Shown piece after piece: positions 25,966 through 34,888 of a DNA stretch of 64,000 bases. Position numbers and translations under genes: made by a program. The stretch spans positions 23,902 to 87,901 of the forward strand of contig JAFOEY010000052.1 in NCBI GenBank assembly GCA_017387565.1, given 5' to 3'. The number at the start of each line of letters is the position of its first letter. Within the stretch, counting starts at the first letter, position 1. Source of the DNA: Lachnospiraceae bacterium (GTDB taxonomy: Bacteria; Bacillota; Clostridia; Lachnospirales; Lachnospiraceae). The notes beneath the pieces are model-generated. The model was given only the letters and a program-made list of their open reading frames with translations, was not told the DNA's origin and ran no database searches.

Positions 25966-27150
25966 TTATGCACCAAATAATTCACGAATGGCTTTCTCAT
26001 TAATCTTGGAACCGATGACACAAATCTTACCGGTTGTCTCTGCACTTCCATCTCTGATTTCGCTCTCACCCGGAACATGATCAAAATGAATGAAACTGTC
26101 ACCGTCTGTCGGAACCATTCCTTTTGCACGAAGAATCATGCCGTACTTGTCGCCATCTTCCAACGCATCCAGACATGCCTGTATTTGTTCCCTTGTAAAT
26201 TTGCTGGACGTTTCAATACCGACACTGGCAAAAACTTCATCTGCATGATGATGGTGATGATCATGCTCATGGTCATGATCGTGACAGCCACATGTGCAAT
26301 CCGGTCCATGATCGTGATGGTCGTGATCATGGTGGTCGTGATCGTGGTCATGGTGGTCATGATCGTGGTCATGGTCATGATGATCGTGGTCATGGTCGTG
26401 GTCGTCGTGTTCATGATGTTCGTGGTCATGGTCATCATGGTCGTGATCATGACAACCGCATGTGCAGTCCGGTCCATGGTCATGGTCGTGATGCTCATGA
26501 TCATGTTCATACGCTTCCATAACTTCCTTCATGAGTTCAGCTTCTAAATCTTTTGCATTTTCTATGGTTTCTAATATTTTAATACCTTCCAACTTATCCC
26601 AAGGTGTTGTAATGATGGATGCTTTGGCATTGTGCTCACGAATTAATGCTACACATGCATTAATTTTTTCATCACTCATCTCACCTGTACGGCTCAAAAT
26701 AATCGTTCCTGCATGTTCAATCTGGTTAGCAAAAAATTCACCAAAGTTTTTCAGGTATGTCTTGCATTTTTTTGCATCAACAACTGCAACCGCACTGTTT
26801 AAATGAACACCTTCATCTGCTGTTGCTCCTTCTACCGCGCGCATGACATCAGATAATTTTCCTACGCCTGAGGGCTCAATTAAAATACGATCCGGATGAT
26901 ATTGATTCAACACCTCTTTTAACGCAGTACCAAAATCACCGACCAAAGAACAGCAGATACATCCCGAATTCATTTCCGTAATATTAATTCCGGCATCCTT
27001 TAAAAATCCACCGTCAATACCGATTTCACCAAATTCGTTTTCGATTAATACAACCTGCTCTCCTTTTAATGCCTCATTCAGCATTTTTTTGATAAGCGTT
27101 GTTTTTCCGGCTCCCAAGAAACCGGATACAATATCAATTTTTGTTGCCAT
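25966..27150 (-). CDS. COG0523 GTPase with very long His-Asp tract, probable zinc chaperone
   Basis: 394 residues. Residues 1-205 are the G domain: GFLGAGKTT (10-18), IENEFGEIGIDGG, the metal-binding GCICC (C64, C66, C67), ILIEPSG and SRTGEMSD (in place of NKxD). Residues 215-303 hold about 41 histidines, mostly HD repeats, framed by two copies of GPDCTCGC (226-233 and 282-289). Residues 304-394 are the CobW C-terminal domain. COG0523 chaperones of the YeiR/YciC/ZNG1 type deliver zinc; the tract would bind many zinc or nickel ions. Transcribed with the CobW-YcgQ gene from a leader with a large inverted repeat. Confidence 0.93.
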   Translation of the reverse strand: MATKIDIVSGFLGAGKTTLIKKMLNEALKGEQVVLIENEFGEIGIDGGFLKDAGINITEMNSGCICCSLVGDFGTALKEVLNQYHPDRILIEPSGVGKLSDVMRAVEGATADEGVHLNSAVAVVDAKKCKTYLKNFGEFFANQIEHAGTIILSRTGEMSDEKINACVALIREHNAKASIITTPWDKLEGIKILETIENAKDLEAELMKEVMEAYEHDHEHHDHDHGPDCTCGCHDHDHDDHDHEHHEHDDHDHDHDHHDHDHDHDHHDHDHDHHDHDHHDHGPDCTCGCHDHDHEHDHHHHHADEVFASVGIETSSKFTREQIQACLDALEDGDKYGMILRAKGMVPTDGDSFIHFDHVPGESEIRDGSAETTGKICVIGSKINEKAIRELFGA

Positions 27151-27184
27151 TTATATCACCTTTCCTTATTAAACAATGAAGATT

Positions 27185-27236
27185 TTAGCAAAACATCTTG
27201 TAACAAAAATCATTTGCAACAAGATGATTTCGCTAA
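27185..27236 (-). promoter_or_regulatory. Leader inverted repeat and -10 element of the COG0523 operon
   Basis: TTAGCAAAACATCTTGT and ACAAGATGATTTCGCTAA form an inverted repeat (17-18 bp arms, one gap, one mismatch) around a 17-nt middle. An extended -10 on the minus strand, TGCTATACT (TATACT at 27249-27244), would start RNA at about 27237, the first base of the stem. The site could be a 5' RNA hairpin or an operator; it does not match the usual Zur box. Confidence 0.55.
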
Positions 27237-27306
27237 CTGTATTAGTATAGCACAAATTAAAAAGAATAGTTTCATTTTACAAAAATTTTATTTCTGCCGT
27301 TTTCAT

Positions 27307-28059
27307 CTATTTTATCACCAATTCCACAGGGCAATGATCCGAACCTTCGATGGAAGTATGAATATCTGCGCTAACCAGTCGATCTTTGAGACTTTCCGAA
27401 ACCACAAAATAGTCGATACGCCATCCGGCATTCTTTTCCCTTGCATGGAAACGGTAAGACCACCAGGAATAAATATCCGTCTTATCCGGATAGAAATAAC
27501 GATATGTATCAATCATTCCCGAAGCAAGTACACGAGAAAATGCGGCTCTTTCTTCATCCGTAAAACCGGCATTATGATGATTTGTTTTCGGATTCTTTAA
27601 ATCGATCTCGTTGTGTGCCACGTTTAAATCCCCTGCATAAATCACAGGTTTTGTTTCTTCTAATTTTTTAACATATGCAAGGAAGTCCTTTTCCCATTCC
27701 ATCCGATAATCCAGTCTGGCCAGCTCATTCTGGGAATTCGGAACATAAACGGTGATAAAAAAGAAATCCTCAAACTCCGCCGTAATGACACGTCCTTCAT
27801 GATCATGCACATCCACACCAATTCCGTAAGTTACATTCAGTGGCTCTTTCTTTGTAAAAAGAGCGGTTCCGGAATAGCCTTTTTTGTCAGCATAATTGTA
27901 GTACTGATAATATCCCGGCAAATCTAAATCAAGCTGACCTGCCTGCATTTTTGTTTCCTGTAAGCAAAAAATATCCGCATCCAGTTTCTGAAAAATCTCC
28001 AAAAATCCCTTTCCCACACATGCTCTTAAGCCATTTACATTCCATGATATCAATTTCAT
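27307..28059 (-). CDS. xth: Exodeoxyribonuclease III (AP endonuclease)
   Basis: 250 residues of the endonuclease/exonuclease/phosphatase fold. The order [22 protein letters not shown] (metal Glu), [16 protein letters not shown] (catalytic Tyr), YAGDLNVAH (Asp and Asn), [14 protein letters not shown] and SDHCPVEL (catalytic Asp-His) is complete for ExoA/XthA. It cleaves at abasic sites and removes 3' blocks in base-excision repair. The ORF opens at 28095, but the family start MKLISWN is at 28059 with AAGGA upstream. The neighbouring Fic gene ends 56 bp before this start. Confidence 0.96.
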   Translation of the reverse strand: MKLISWNVNGLRACVGKGFLEIFQKLDADIFCLQETKMQAGQLDLDLPGYYQYYNYADKKGYSGTALFTKKEPLNVTYGIGVDVHDHEGRVITAEFEDFFFITVYVPNSQNELARLDYRMEWEKDFLAYVKKLEETKPVIYAGDLNVAHNEIDLKNPKTNHHNAGFTDEERAAFSRVLASGMIDTYRYFYPDKTDIYSWWSYRFHAREKNAGWRIDYFVVSESLKDRLVSADIHTSIEGSDHCPVELVIK

Positions 28060-28114
28060 CTTTTGTTTTCCTTTCCATCTTCTAATACTAAACACAAAAG
28101 TATACCAAACATAA

Positions 28115-29203
28115 CTATATTTCTACAAGCACTTTCCACTTACCATTTCTTTTACCATTTTCTCGTGCTATCAAACCTTTTTCCTGCATTTCAACAGTTC
28201 TTCGCTTAATAGTTCTCTCAGATTTACCAGACATTTCAGCAATTCTTTTCTGTGTTGCAGATGGTTCCTGTTTTAGAATATTTATAATTGCCAATTCTTC
28301 CAATGATAAATCTAAAGTGCCATTTTGGCACTTTGAAGCATTGATTTTGGCACTTTGAATTGCACTTTCATTGTCAAAATCAATATGCATATATCTGTTT
28401 TTCAATTCATGACCAGCATTCATCAAAAGATTTTCAAAAAACATTTCCAAAAAATCTGTAGTTGCATGTACACCATTCTGCCAATCATTATAATTTGCTC
28501 TTACTAAAGCATTTCTAAAATACCATGAGTTTTCTGCAAATGTTTCATTACTTACAGTAAATCCAAATGTCTTTAAATATTTGATTATAAATACTGCCGT
28601 TGATCTGGTATTTCCCTCACCAAATGGATGTATCTGCCATATTCCAGACGTAAATTTTGCAATATGTCTAACAGATTCCTCAATAGTTAATCCTTTGTAC
28701 GAAAAATTCTTTTCCTGAGAGAAATCATAATCCAAGGTATCCAGGATACTATCATAAGAAGCATACATTACTGTATCGCCTTTAAGTACCCATTCCTTTT
28801 TCGTAATATTATAATCACGAATCTTGCCTGCATGATCAAACACACCTTCAAACAACTTACGATGAATGTTCTGCCACTCCACAGGTGAAAACTGAAAAGT
28901 CTTTTCTCCAAGTAATTTTGCAATTCTTACAGAGACAATATCCGCTTCTTTCGTATCCTCTTCAATCTCATTTCTTTCTTTTCGTTCTTCATAATAACTA
29001 TGAATACGTTTATCTGCTTCTGTTATGCTAATCTTACCCTCAATATGGTCTTTAGCAGTTTCAATTAAGTACGCAGAAGGCTTAAGTCCATCTACATCTT
29101 GAAGTCCAATAGCAGTCTTCCATGCATTACTTTTATCGACTTTATCAGGCTCACCTTGGCGAATATATTCATTTAATTCTAATTCCCAGTTGTTTTCTGC
29201 CAT
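28115..29203 (-). CDS. Fic-domain protein with C-terminal winged helix
   Basis: 362 residues. The Fic core motif HPFGEGNTR at 192-200 contains the catalytic His and the Asn and Arg that bind the nucleotide; Fic proteins usually transfer AMP to Ser, Thr or Tyr of target proteins. Residues 108-190 are the conserved helical scaffold. I could not find a clear inhibitory S/TxxxE(G/N) helix. Residues 310-345 are a helix-turn-helix ([17 protein letters not shown]) likely to bind DNA. AAGGAGG lies 6 nt before the ATG at 29203; the upstream 8 codons are rejected. No antitoxin-like gene is adjacent. The gene is more AT-rich than its neighbours, a mild hint of transfer. Confidence 0.9.
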   Translation of the reverse strand: MAENNWELELNEYIRQGEPDKVDKSNAWKTAIGLQDVDGLKPSAYLIETAKDHIEGKISITEADKRIHSYYEERKERNEIEEDTKEADIVSVRIAKLLGEKTFQFSPVEWQNIHRKLFEGVFDHAGKIRDYNITKKEWVLKGDTVMYASYDSILDTLDYDFSQEKNFSYKGLTIEESVRHIAKFTSGIWQIHPFGEGNTRSTAVFIIKYLKTFGFTVSNETFAENSWYFRNALVRANYNDWQNGVHATTDFLEMFFENLLMNAGHELKNRYMHIDFDNESAIQSAKINASKCQNGTLDLSLEELAIINILKQEPSATQKRIAEMSGKSERTIKRRTVEMQEKGLIARENGKRNGKWKVLVEI

Positions 29204-29326
29204 GTATATCCTCCTTTTCAAATTCAACTATTTAACAGGAATATTCCACTTCAAATTCATTTTAACAAAGTCGATTTTCTCATACAGTGGTCTACCATTT
29301 AGATGAAATATAGTTGTACAGCGTAT

Positions 29327-30601
29327 TTAAGAATAATCAATTTTATATTTCCCACACTTGCCGGACATTCTGGCATCCAGAAATGCTTTTACATAGATGC
29401 CGTTTTCGCGGTAATCACATTCTAAAATCTGTGCATTCTGACGAAGCATGTTCAAATCACCGCCGGCATCATAAGGAAGCAAAAGTTCATATATTTCTCT
29501 GCTTATGAATAATTGTTTTTCAATCGCCAAAAGCAAATCTTCGATTCCAATTCCTTTGCCTGCTGCCAGAAATACTTTATTGTCCTTAACCTGCGGATAG
29601 GTAATATCTGAATTATGCATTGCAACCAAATCCATCTTATTATAAAGATAAAGCATAGGAATTTTTCCTGCTCCCAATTCTTCCAAAGTGTCTTTTGTCA
29701 CTTTCATATGTTCGCGATAATGCGGATCGGAAAAATCAATAACCTGTAAAAGTAAATCGGCATTTTTTACCTCTTCCAATGTTGAACGAAATGCCTGAAC
29801 CAGATTATGCGGAAGTTCATTGATGAACCCAACGGTATCAGATAATAAAAAGCTTTTTCCATCTTCACGATTTACTTTTCGAACCGTAGTCTCCAAAGTA
29901 GCAAACAACATATCTTTTTCCATGACCTGCTTTTCTTCTTCACTATCACAATAGGTCAGTAAAGCATTCATAACCGAAGACTTTCCGGCATTGGTATATC
30001 CCACCAGACTGACTAGAGGAATTGCATTTTTTTGTCTGGCCTTTCTCTGGGTGTTTCGGTCTTTTTCAACTTGGGCAAGTTCTCTCCGAAGTGTAGCCAG
30101 CCTTTGCTCAATATGACGGCGGTCCAATTCCAATTTTTTCTCGCCGGCACCTTTATTACTCATTGCACCACTGGCACCACCCTGCCTGCTTAGGGCATCA
30201 TGCAGTCCAACCAGTCTTGGTAGGGCATATTGCAAAGCAGCCACATCAACCTGCAACTTTGCTTCCCTGGTACGAGCTCTTTTTGAAAAAATTTCCAAAA
30301 TCAAGGTTGTCCGATCCATAATCGGCATATGAAGTTTCTGCTGCAGATTTCTAAGCTGCATGGGGGAAAGCGCATTATCGAAAATAATCAGATCCGCATC
30401 CACTTCCTCTGCCAGCATTTGGAGCTGTTCCACTTTTCCGGTTCCGATATAAAATGCTTTATTAACCGCCTGGGCATGCTGTGTCAGCTCGCCGACAACT
30501 TCCAGCTCGCAAGCTATTGCTAACTCTTCTAATTCTTCCATAGAATGTGCAAAATCCCGATGTGTTCCTAAATCAAGACCTACTAAAATTGCTTTTTCCA
30601 T
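29327..30601 (-). CDS. hflX: Ribosome-associated GTPase HflX
   Basis: 424 residues. The N-terminal domain has YIGTGKVEQL, LIIFDNALSPMQLRNL and ILEIFSKRARTREAKLQVDVA, followed by the glycine-rich LVGLHDALSRQGG and KKLELDRRHIEQR linker specific to HflX. G domain: GYTNAGKSSVMNAL (G1), TLETTVRKV (G2), SDTVGFINELPHNLV (G3) and YNKMDLV (G4). HflX splits stalled or hibernating 70S ribosomes, particularly under heat stress. It lies four bases upstream of nothing on its own strand until the Fic gene; the DUF3298 lipoprotein gene ends 4 bp before its start. Confidence 0.96.
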   Translation of the reverse strand: MEKAILVGLDLGTHRDFAHSMEELEELAIACELEVVGELTQHAQAVNKAFYIGTGKVEQLQMLAEEVDADLIIFDNALSPMQLRNLQQKLHMPIMDRTTLILEIFSKRARTREAKLQVDVAALQYALPRLVGLHDALSRQGGASGAMSNKGAGEKKLELDRRHIEQRLATLRRELAQVEKDRNTQRKARQKNAIPLVSLVGYTNAGKSSVMNALLTYCDSEEEKQVMEKDMLFATLETTVRKVNREDGKSFLLSDTVGFINELPHNLVQAFRSTLEEVKNADLLLQVIDFSDPHYREHMKVTKDTLEELGAGKIPMLYLYNKMDLVAMHNSDITYPQVKDNKVFLAAGKGIGIEDLLLAIEKQLFISREIYELLLPYDAGGDLNMLRQNAQILECDYRENGIYVKAFLDARMSGKCGKYKIDYS

Positions 30602-30604
30602 AAA

Positions 30605-31540
30605 TTAATCCAAATCCATTTCCAAATCTTCGTATGGGACAGCAGCCTCTACAAATCCCATTCCATAGTAAGATAACTCATACGGCAGAAAATAGCATAT
30701 AATTCCATCCTGTGTCAGATAAAAGGCTCCGGAATCGTAATAATCATAGTTTTCCACAGTTTCCATGGCGGATTCCCAATACTCATCCGGATTTGCCGTT
30801 ATCAGTTCCTTAAATGCTTCGCGAAACAAAGTATCAAATTCATCTTTTGAAAGCGAAATCAGATCGACCGCATTTACACGCTCTCCCGTTTTCAGGCTAT
30901 ACATCACAAAATCTCTCTCAGGCATACCATGGACAGCTCCACCCTGACATATATAATCTGTATACAACAATCCCAGATACTTTTTTGAAAAGAGTGTCAC
31001 CTGATAGCTGTAATCATAATACTCCATCGGAAGATCTCCATCGTATTCCGACATTGATTCTGCATAAAGAAGATAGTTTTCTTCATCTCTTTTTCTTATT
31101 TTCTCATAATGATCCAATATATCCTGATTAATCAGTGAAAAAATACGTGAATCACCTTTTAACTGCGGAATCTTAAAAGTGCAAACGGAATAAGTATCAT
31201 TTTCTTCCGTCTTAATTTCCTGCTCAATCTCATAATAGACAACCTGTTCTGTTGATTCATCATCCACAGGATTTTGCAGGTCAAATTCGGTGGAAATAAT
31301 CACGGGTTCTTCATCTTCCATCGTTTCTTCCACTGTTTCTTCCGTAGTATCTTCCACATTTTCTTTTGCCAATTCATCAGATTGTTGTTCCTGTGATGAA
31401 ACATGCTCATCTTCTGCTATTTCTACAGTTTCTTCCGTTGTGGCAGCATCTGAAATCTCCCCGGAAACCGGAGACATTCCACAACTGGTTAGCAGAAAGC
31501 AACTTATCGTTAGTATCATAAAAAGTTCTTTTGTCTTCAT
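30605..31540 (-). CDS. Lipoprotein with DUF3298/RsiV-like domain
   Basis: 311 residues. Signal peptide with lipobox LLTSC (MKTKELFMILTISCFLLTSC). Residues 25-85 are a Glu/Thr-rich linker. Residues 100-310 match the DUF4163/DUF3298 region of RsiV and PdaC (IPQLKG, a strand-rich middle, then GGAVHGMPERDFVMYSLKTG and VDLISLSKDEFDTLF). RsiV-type domains bind lysozyme when attached to an anti-sigma factor, but this protein has no cytoplasmic anti-sigma part. The ATG at 31540 with AAAGG 9 nt upstream is preferred to 31585. The GerMN lipoprotein at 47319 has a related C-terminal half. Confidence 0.82.
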   Translation of the reverse strand: MKTKELFMILTISCFLLTSCGMSPVSGEISDAATTEETVEIAEDEHVSSQEQQSDELAKENVEDTTEETVEETMEDEEPVIISTEFDLQNPVDDESTEQVVYYEIEQEIKTEENDTYSVCTFKIPQLKGDSRIFSLINQDILDHYEKIRKRDEENYLLYAESMSEYDGDLPMEYYDYSYQVTLFSKKYLGLLYTDYICQGGAVHGMPERDFVMYSLKTGERVNAVDLISLSKDEFDTLFREAFKELITANPDEYWESAMETVENYDYYDSGAFYLTQDGIICYFLPYELSYYGMGFVEAAVPYEDLEMDLD

Positions 31541-31592
31541 AGTCGTATACCTTTCATATTTATATATCCTAATACATTCCAACATTTATATT

Positions 31593-31687
31593 ATGATACC
31601 ATGGTCAAAATGTATACTTTTCATGCTCGCGTGAAAAAGTATGACATTGCGAGAGTACAAAATGCATAGCAATCCGTTGGTATCATG
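31593..31687. repeat. R3 palindromic repeat, copy 1
   Basis: ATGATACCA (31593-31601 region) and TGGTATCAT at the far end bracket an inner hairpin ATACTTTTCA / TGAAAAAGTAT. The right end shares TAGCAATCCGTTG plus TATCATGG with 39450-39473 next to rnpB. It fills most of the gap between thiN and the DUF3298 lipoprotein gene. Confidence 0.65.
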
Positions 31688-31711
31688 GAACGTCTAACAC
31701 TTCATGCAAAA

Positions 31712-32515
31712 TTATGCTTTTTCATAAACCAGTAAAAGAGCTCCGTCATGCACTTCAATCAATGCATCTTGTCCAATAAATGAATTGCTGATACCAAGAG
31801 CTACTTCTGATGTCAGACTTCCCTCATATTCATATTTTAATCCTTGAATCTTAACCATATCAGCCTTATCACTCAGACAGATGACAGATAAATCCCCCGT
31901 CATGGCCGCAGAAAAGCGTTTACATCCGTGCCACAATACTTCCATACGGATTCCATCCCCCATCATGCGAATATTACATCCCTTTTTGGCGTAATGGTGC
32001 ATGAGCTGAATATTGGCAAGTGTATGGGAAACACGGGCACCTCCATAACCACCATACAGCATCATATCCGTATAGCCAAGCTCATATGCTTTTGCAACGG
32101 CTAAAGCCATATCTGTATCATCCTTTTCTACCGGAACTTTCTCGTGTTCAATCCGATTAATTTCATTCCAAAAATCCGTTGGTAATTCGTCATCCCCTCC
32201 AGATAGTGAATCCAGATCACCAATCCAGAAATCCGGACGCATATGGTGATCAAGCAAAAACTTCAGACCTCCGTCTGCAGCAATCACATAAACATCCTTT
32301 TTTAATCCATTTTCCTTGCAGGCTTTTGGACAGGAACTGCATTTATGATGACACGCTAATGTTTCTTTTGTCATTTCTGCCGAATTTTCTTTTTTATTTT
32401 CTTCTATTTCATATCCGACCCACTTCAAAAGGCTCAGTAACTGCTCGGCTTCTTTTCCCATAGGCGAAGCACCAATTAAAATAGCCTGTTTATATTCTGC
32501 GTCTGTTTTTTCCAT
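31712..32515 (-). CDS. thiN: Thiamine pyrophosphokinase with an inserted Cys cluster
   Basis: 267 residues. It transfers pyrophosphate from ATP to thiamine. Family motifs: IAADGGLKFL, DFWIGDLDSL, VPVEKDDTDMALAV and the C-terminal beta domain (GLKYEYEGSLT, IGQDALIEVHDGALLLVY). Family proteins are about 210-220 residues; this one has an extra segment at residues 35-72 with C55-x3-C59-x2-C62-x3-C66 and H56/H57 (ACHHKCSSCPKAC), which looks metal-binding. The GTG at 32530 abuts its ribosome site, so the ATG at 32515 is preferred. The frame up to that GTG overlaps the end of the acyltransferase gene, suggesting one transcript. Confidence 0.88.
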   Translation of the reverse strand: MEKTDAEYKQAILIGASPMGKEAEQLLSLLKWVGYEIEENKKENSAEMTKETLACHHKCSSCPKACKENGLKKDVYVIAADGGLKFLLDHHMRPDFWIGDLDSLSGGDDELPTDFWNEINRIEHEKVPVEKDDTDMALAVAKAYELGYTDMMLYGGYGGARVSHTLANIQLMHHYAKKGCNIRMMGDGIRMEVLWHGCKRFSAAMTGDLSVICLSDKADMVKIQGLKYEYEGSLTSEVALGISNSFIGQDALIEVHDGALLLVYEKA

Positions 32516-32522
32516 CCTTACC

Positions 32523-33686
32523 TTACTCACCTTTTCTTGGTTTACATAATTTCATAATCTTGCTTTTCAAAACTGCCAGAGCTTTCCCTACCAAGATTGA
32601 AAATGCAATGGCAGCAACAACATACAAAGCTTTCATTTCCGGCAATCCTTTGGGCAGATATAAATACCAGATATCACCATAAAATGCCGTATAATCAAAA
32701 TCAGCAAATATATTAAACAGCCGGTTCAAAAAAGCAAATATACATTTTAGTAATAATATACCCGTAAACTGGTGAAACATAATATCCCATGTATGATTTC
32801 CTAAAAGTGACAGCAGACGAATAGGGCTGTCAATTTCTGCCAGTTGTCGTGAAACCGTTAGCCAGAATGCAATTCCGATGACTGCGCTTAAATAGGTTGC
32901 AAAAACACCAAACGGATAATCACAGGAAGATGGAATGGCATAGACAACTCGTCCAAAATATCCATTCAAAAGTAAAGCTATAACCAGACAAACAGAAAAA
33001 ATTACAGTTGCCGGAATCCGGTTAGCATAGGCTTCAAAATATCTCCGATACCAGATTCCCAAAATATAGAATGGCATAAAATATGCAATCCGAATAAAAA
33101 CTGCCATATTTTCACCCATCAATCCCCGACAGGCAAGAGATACTCCAAAAATTCCTATTATCAGAAACAGAAGCTGCCATACAATATCCGTAACCTTTTC
33201 TTTTTTTAACAGATGAAGCAGACTTTCACCCATGATATACAAAATCTGTACCATAAAGAATGGGAAAACAAACCACGCTCCCATATCCAGTACAAATAAG
33301 TTCTTACTGCTGACCGGATAGAAAAGGAATGATTTTAATGTAACCGGTTCTCCAAATAAAAAACCCTTTCTTTGAAGAATAATCAAAATCAGCCCATAAA
33401 CCGCATTGATTATCCAGAGTGGAATAAGCAATTTGCATATCTTTTTGATTAAAAACAAAAAAGGATGCTCTGCGTCAGCCGCTTTTTTTAAATAACCGGA
33501 ACCGAATACAAAAACAGCCAGATGAAAGGCGCCAAAATGCATCCAGTTTGAAAGCATTTCAAACCCACCACCATCACAATGGCTTAGGACGACAAACAAA
33601 ATCCCAAAACCATATAAATAGCGAAGGGGTCTGTTTTCTTCCCGCTTTTCCCGATTCAATTGTGTTATTTCCTGTTTTATCTTCAT
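32523..33686 (-). CDS. Acyltransferase-3 family membrane protein
   Basis: 387 residues with about ten membrane spans. The N-terminal RYLYGFGILFVVLSHC has the His used by acyltransferase-3 (OafA/WecH-like) enzymes, followed by HLAVFVFGSGYL. Later spans include WFVFPFFMVQILYIMG and TWDIMFHQFTGILLL. Such proteins move acyl groups (usually acetyl) across the membrane onto surface sugars. It is the last member of the five-gene O-acylation block 32523-38973 and overlaps the region of the thiN start. AGGAT precedes the ATG. Confidence 0.85.
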   Translation of the reverse strand: MKIKQEITQLNREKREENRPLRYLYGFGILFVVLSHCDGGGFEMLSNWMHFGAFHLAVFVFGSGYLKKAADAEHPFLFLIKKICKLLIPLWIINAVYGLILIILQRKGFLFGEPVTLKSFLFYPVSSKNLFVLDMGAWFVFPFFMVQILYIMGESLLHLLKKEKVTDIVWQLLFLIIGIFGVSLACRGLMGENMAVFIRIAYFMPFYILGIWYRRYFEAYANRIPATVIFSVCLVIALLLNGYFGRVVYAIPSSCDYPFGVFATYLSAVIGIAFWLTVSRQLAEIDSPIRLLSLLGNHTWDIMFHQFTGILLLKCIFAFLNRLFNIFADFDYTAFYGDIWYLYLPKGLPEMKALYVVAAIAFSILVGKALAVLKSKIMKLCKPRKGE

Positions 33687-33752
33687 ATTTATCCTGTTAA
33701 ATGATTCTATGTCACTTTTCTATCTTGTTCTTTTAATATTTTACCACAGTTC

Positions 33753-34880
33753 TCAGTGATATTCATACATTCCCAGTTCGGTATATGCGTGCAGATCATC
33801 TGCAAACGATCGTTCCGCCAGTTCAAACACGATGACATCCGGTTTTATGACATCAATATACTCTTTCATAAATGTATAGTTTACGCGCGAGCAGGAATAT
33901 ACCTCCCGATATCTTCCGTAAAAATAGCACTCTTTGTTATCAAAAAAACTATCATGTAAAATCAGAATCGTTTTATCTGTCATTGCGTTTTCATTGTAAA
34001 AATAAGCCATATTATTTCCCGCCAAAACGGAAACATCTTTCCGATTTTCTCCATCCGATAAAGCAGGCGCTCCCTGATACGTCAAAACCGGAATTGTATC
34101 TTTTATCGGCAGCGAAGATAATTCCAGATTTTCTTCCCGGTAATCCAAAGAAAAACTCTCTCTTGAAATAACCGGAATATCCGGATGAATTTCTGCGATT
34201 TTTTCATCAAGTAACGTCATTCCGTAAAAGGCACCGAGATCATTCCAATGTGCACTGTCATATTTGAAATTATAGATTTGTTCCTCTTTAGCCTTTTTGC
34301 GAAACTCTGCATCGGGAATCACATAGTCTACACCACTAGCATCCAGTTTCTGTTTTAATGTATCCAAAGCACTTTTTTGTGTCATATCCACATGAATAGC
34401 ATCCGGCATAAACTGCCCATATACGGACGACTTATTCGGACATACCATTGTGATAAAAGCAGCCCCGTTTTCTTTCGCATATTCCGATGTGTTCGTCAGA
34501 TACCGGGTAAGGTTATCCAAAAGTTCCTCATCAATATTCAGCCTTTGATAATTTTGGATATAACCCTCATCTGCCGGAAATACATATCCATCTTTCCCTT
34601 TCATGTGTATTGTTTCCGCAAATTCACCAAAAACATAATACGTCACATAGTTATTAAAAGAAATTGCCTGGTTACGAAAACCAATCCGGTCTTCCGCATA
34701 ATGTCCGTACCACTCATTATAGAGTGAAGAAAAATGCAGACCCGGCCACTCCGTCATATTCCGGTTTTCCAATTCCGATGTGATAGTCGGTGTCGTATCT
34801 AACAGGCAGAACGGTATCGCAATCATGAGAAAGAAAGCAAGAGAAAATATGAAATTACAGATCTTTTTTTTCTGTTCCAT
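33753..34880 (-). CDS. AlgX/AlgJ-like SGNH-type protein of an O-acylation cluster
   Basis: 375 residues. One N-terminal membrane anchor (residues 10-27), then an extracytoplasmic domain of the AlgX/AlgJ class: YAEDRIGFRN near residue 65, KGKDGYVF, a DxxH pair at D208/H211 (YDSAHWNDLGA), and ILILHDSFFD near residue 315 containing the likely nucleophile Ser. In alginate and related systems such proteins receive the acyl group moved by an MBOAT partner and place it on the polysaccharide. It follows the first MBOAT gene by 8 bp, so they are an expected pair. Confidence 0.87.
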   Translation of the reverse strand: MEQKKKICNFIFSLAFFLMIAIPFCLLDTTPTITSELENRNMTEWPGLHFSSLYNEWYGHYAEDRIGFRNQAISFNNYVTYYVFGEFAETIHMKGKDGYVFPADEGYIQNYQRLNIDEELLDNLTRYLTNTSEYAKENGAAFITMVCPNKSSVYGQFMPDAIHVDMTQKSALDTLKQKLDASGVDYVIPDAEFRKKAKEEQIYNFKYDSAHWNDLGAFYGMTLLDEKIAEIHPDIPVISRESFSLDYREENLELSSLPIKDTIPVLTYQGAPALSDGENRKDVSVLAGNNMAYFYNENAMTDKTILILHDSFFDNKECYFYGRYREVYSCSRVNYTFMKEYIDVIKPDVIVFELAERSFADDLHAYTELGMYEYH

Positions 34881-34888
34881 ACAGCCTC

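Noticed and set aside
26077-26547. Long plus-strand ORF rich in Val and Met opposite the zinc chaperone
   Set aside because: It is the antisense shadow of the His-Asp codon repeat; no ribosome site and no folded-protein composition.
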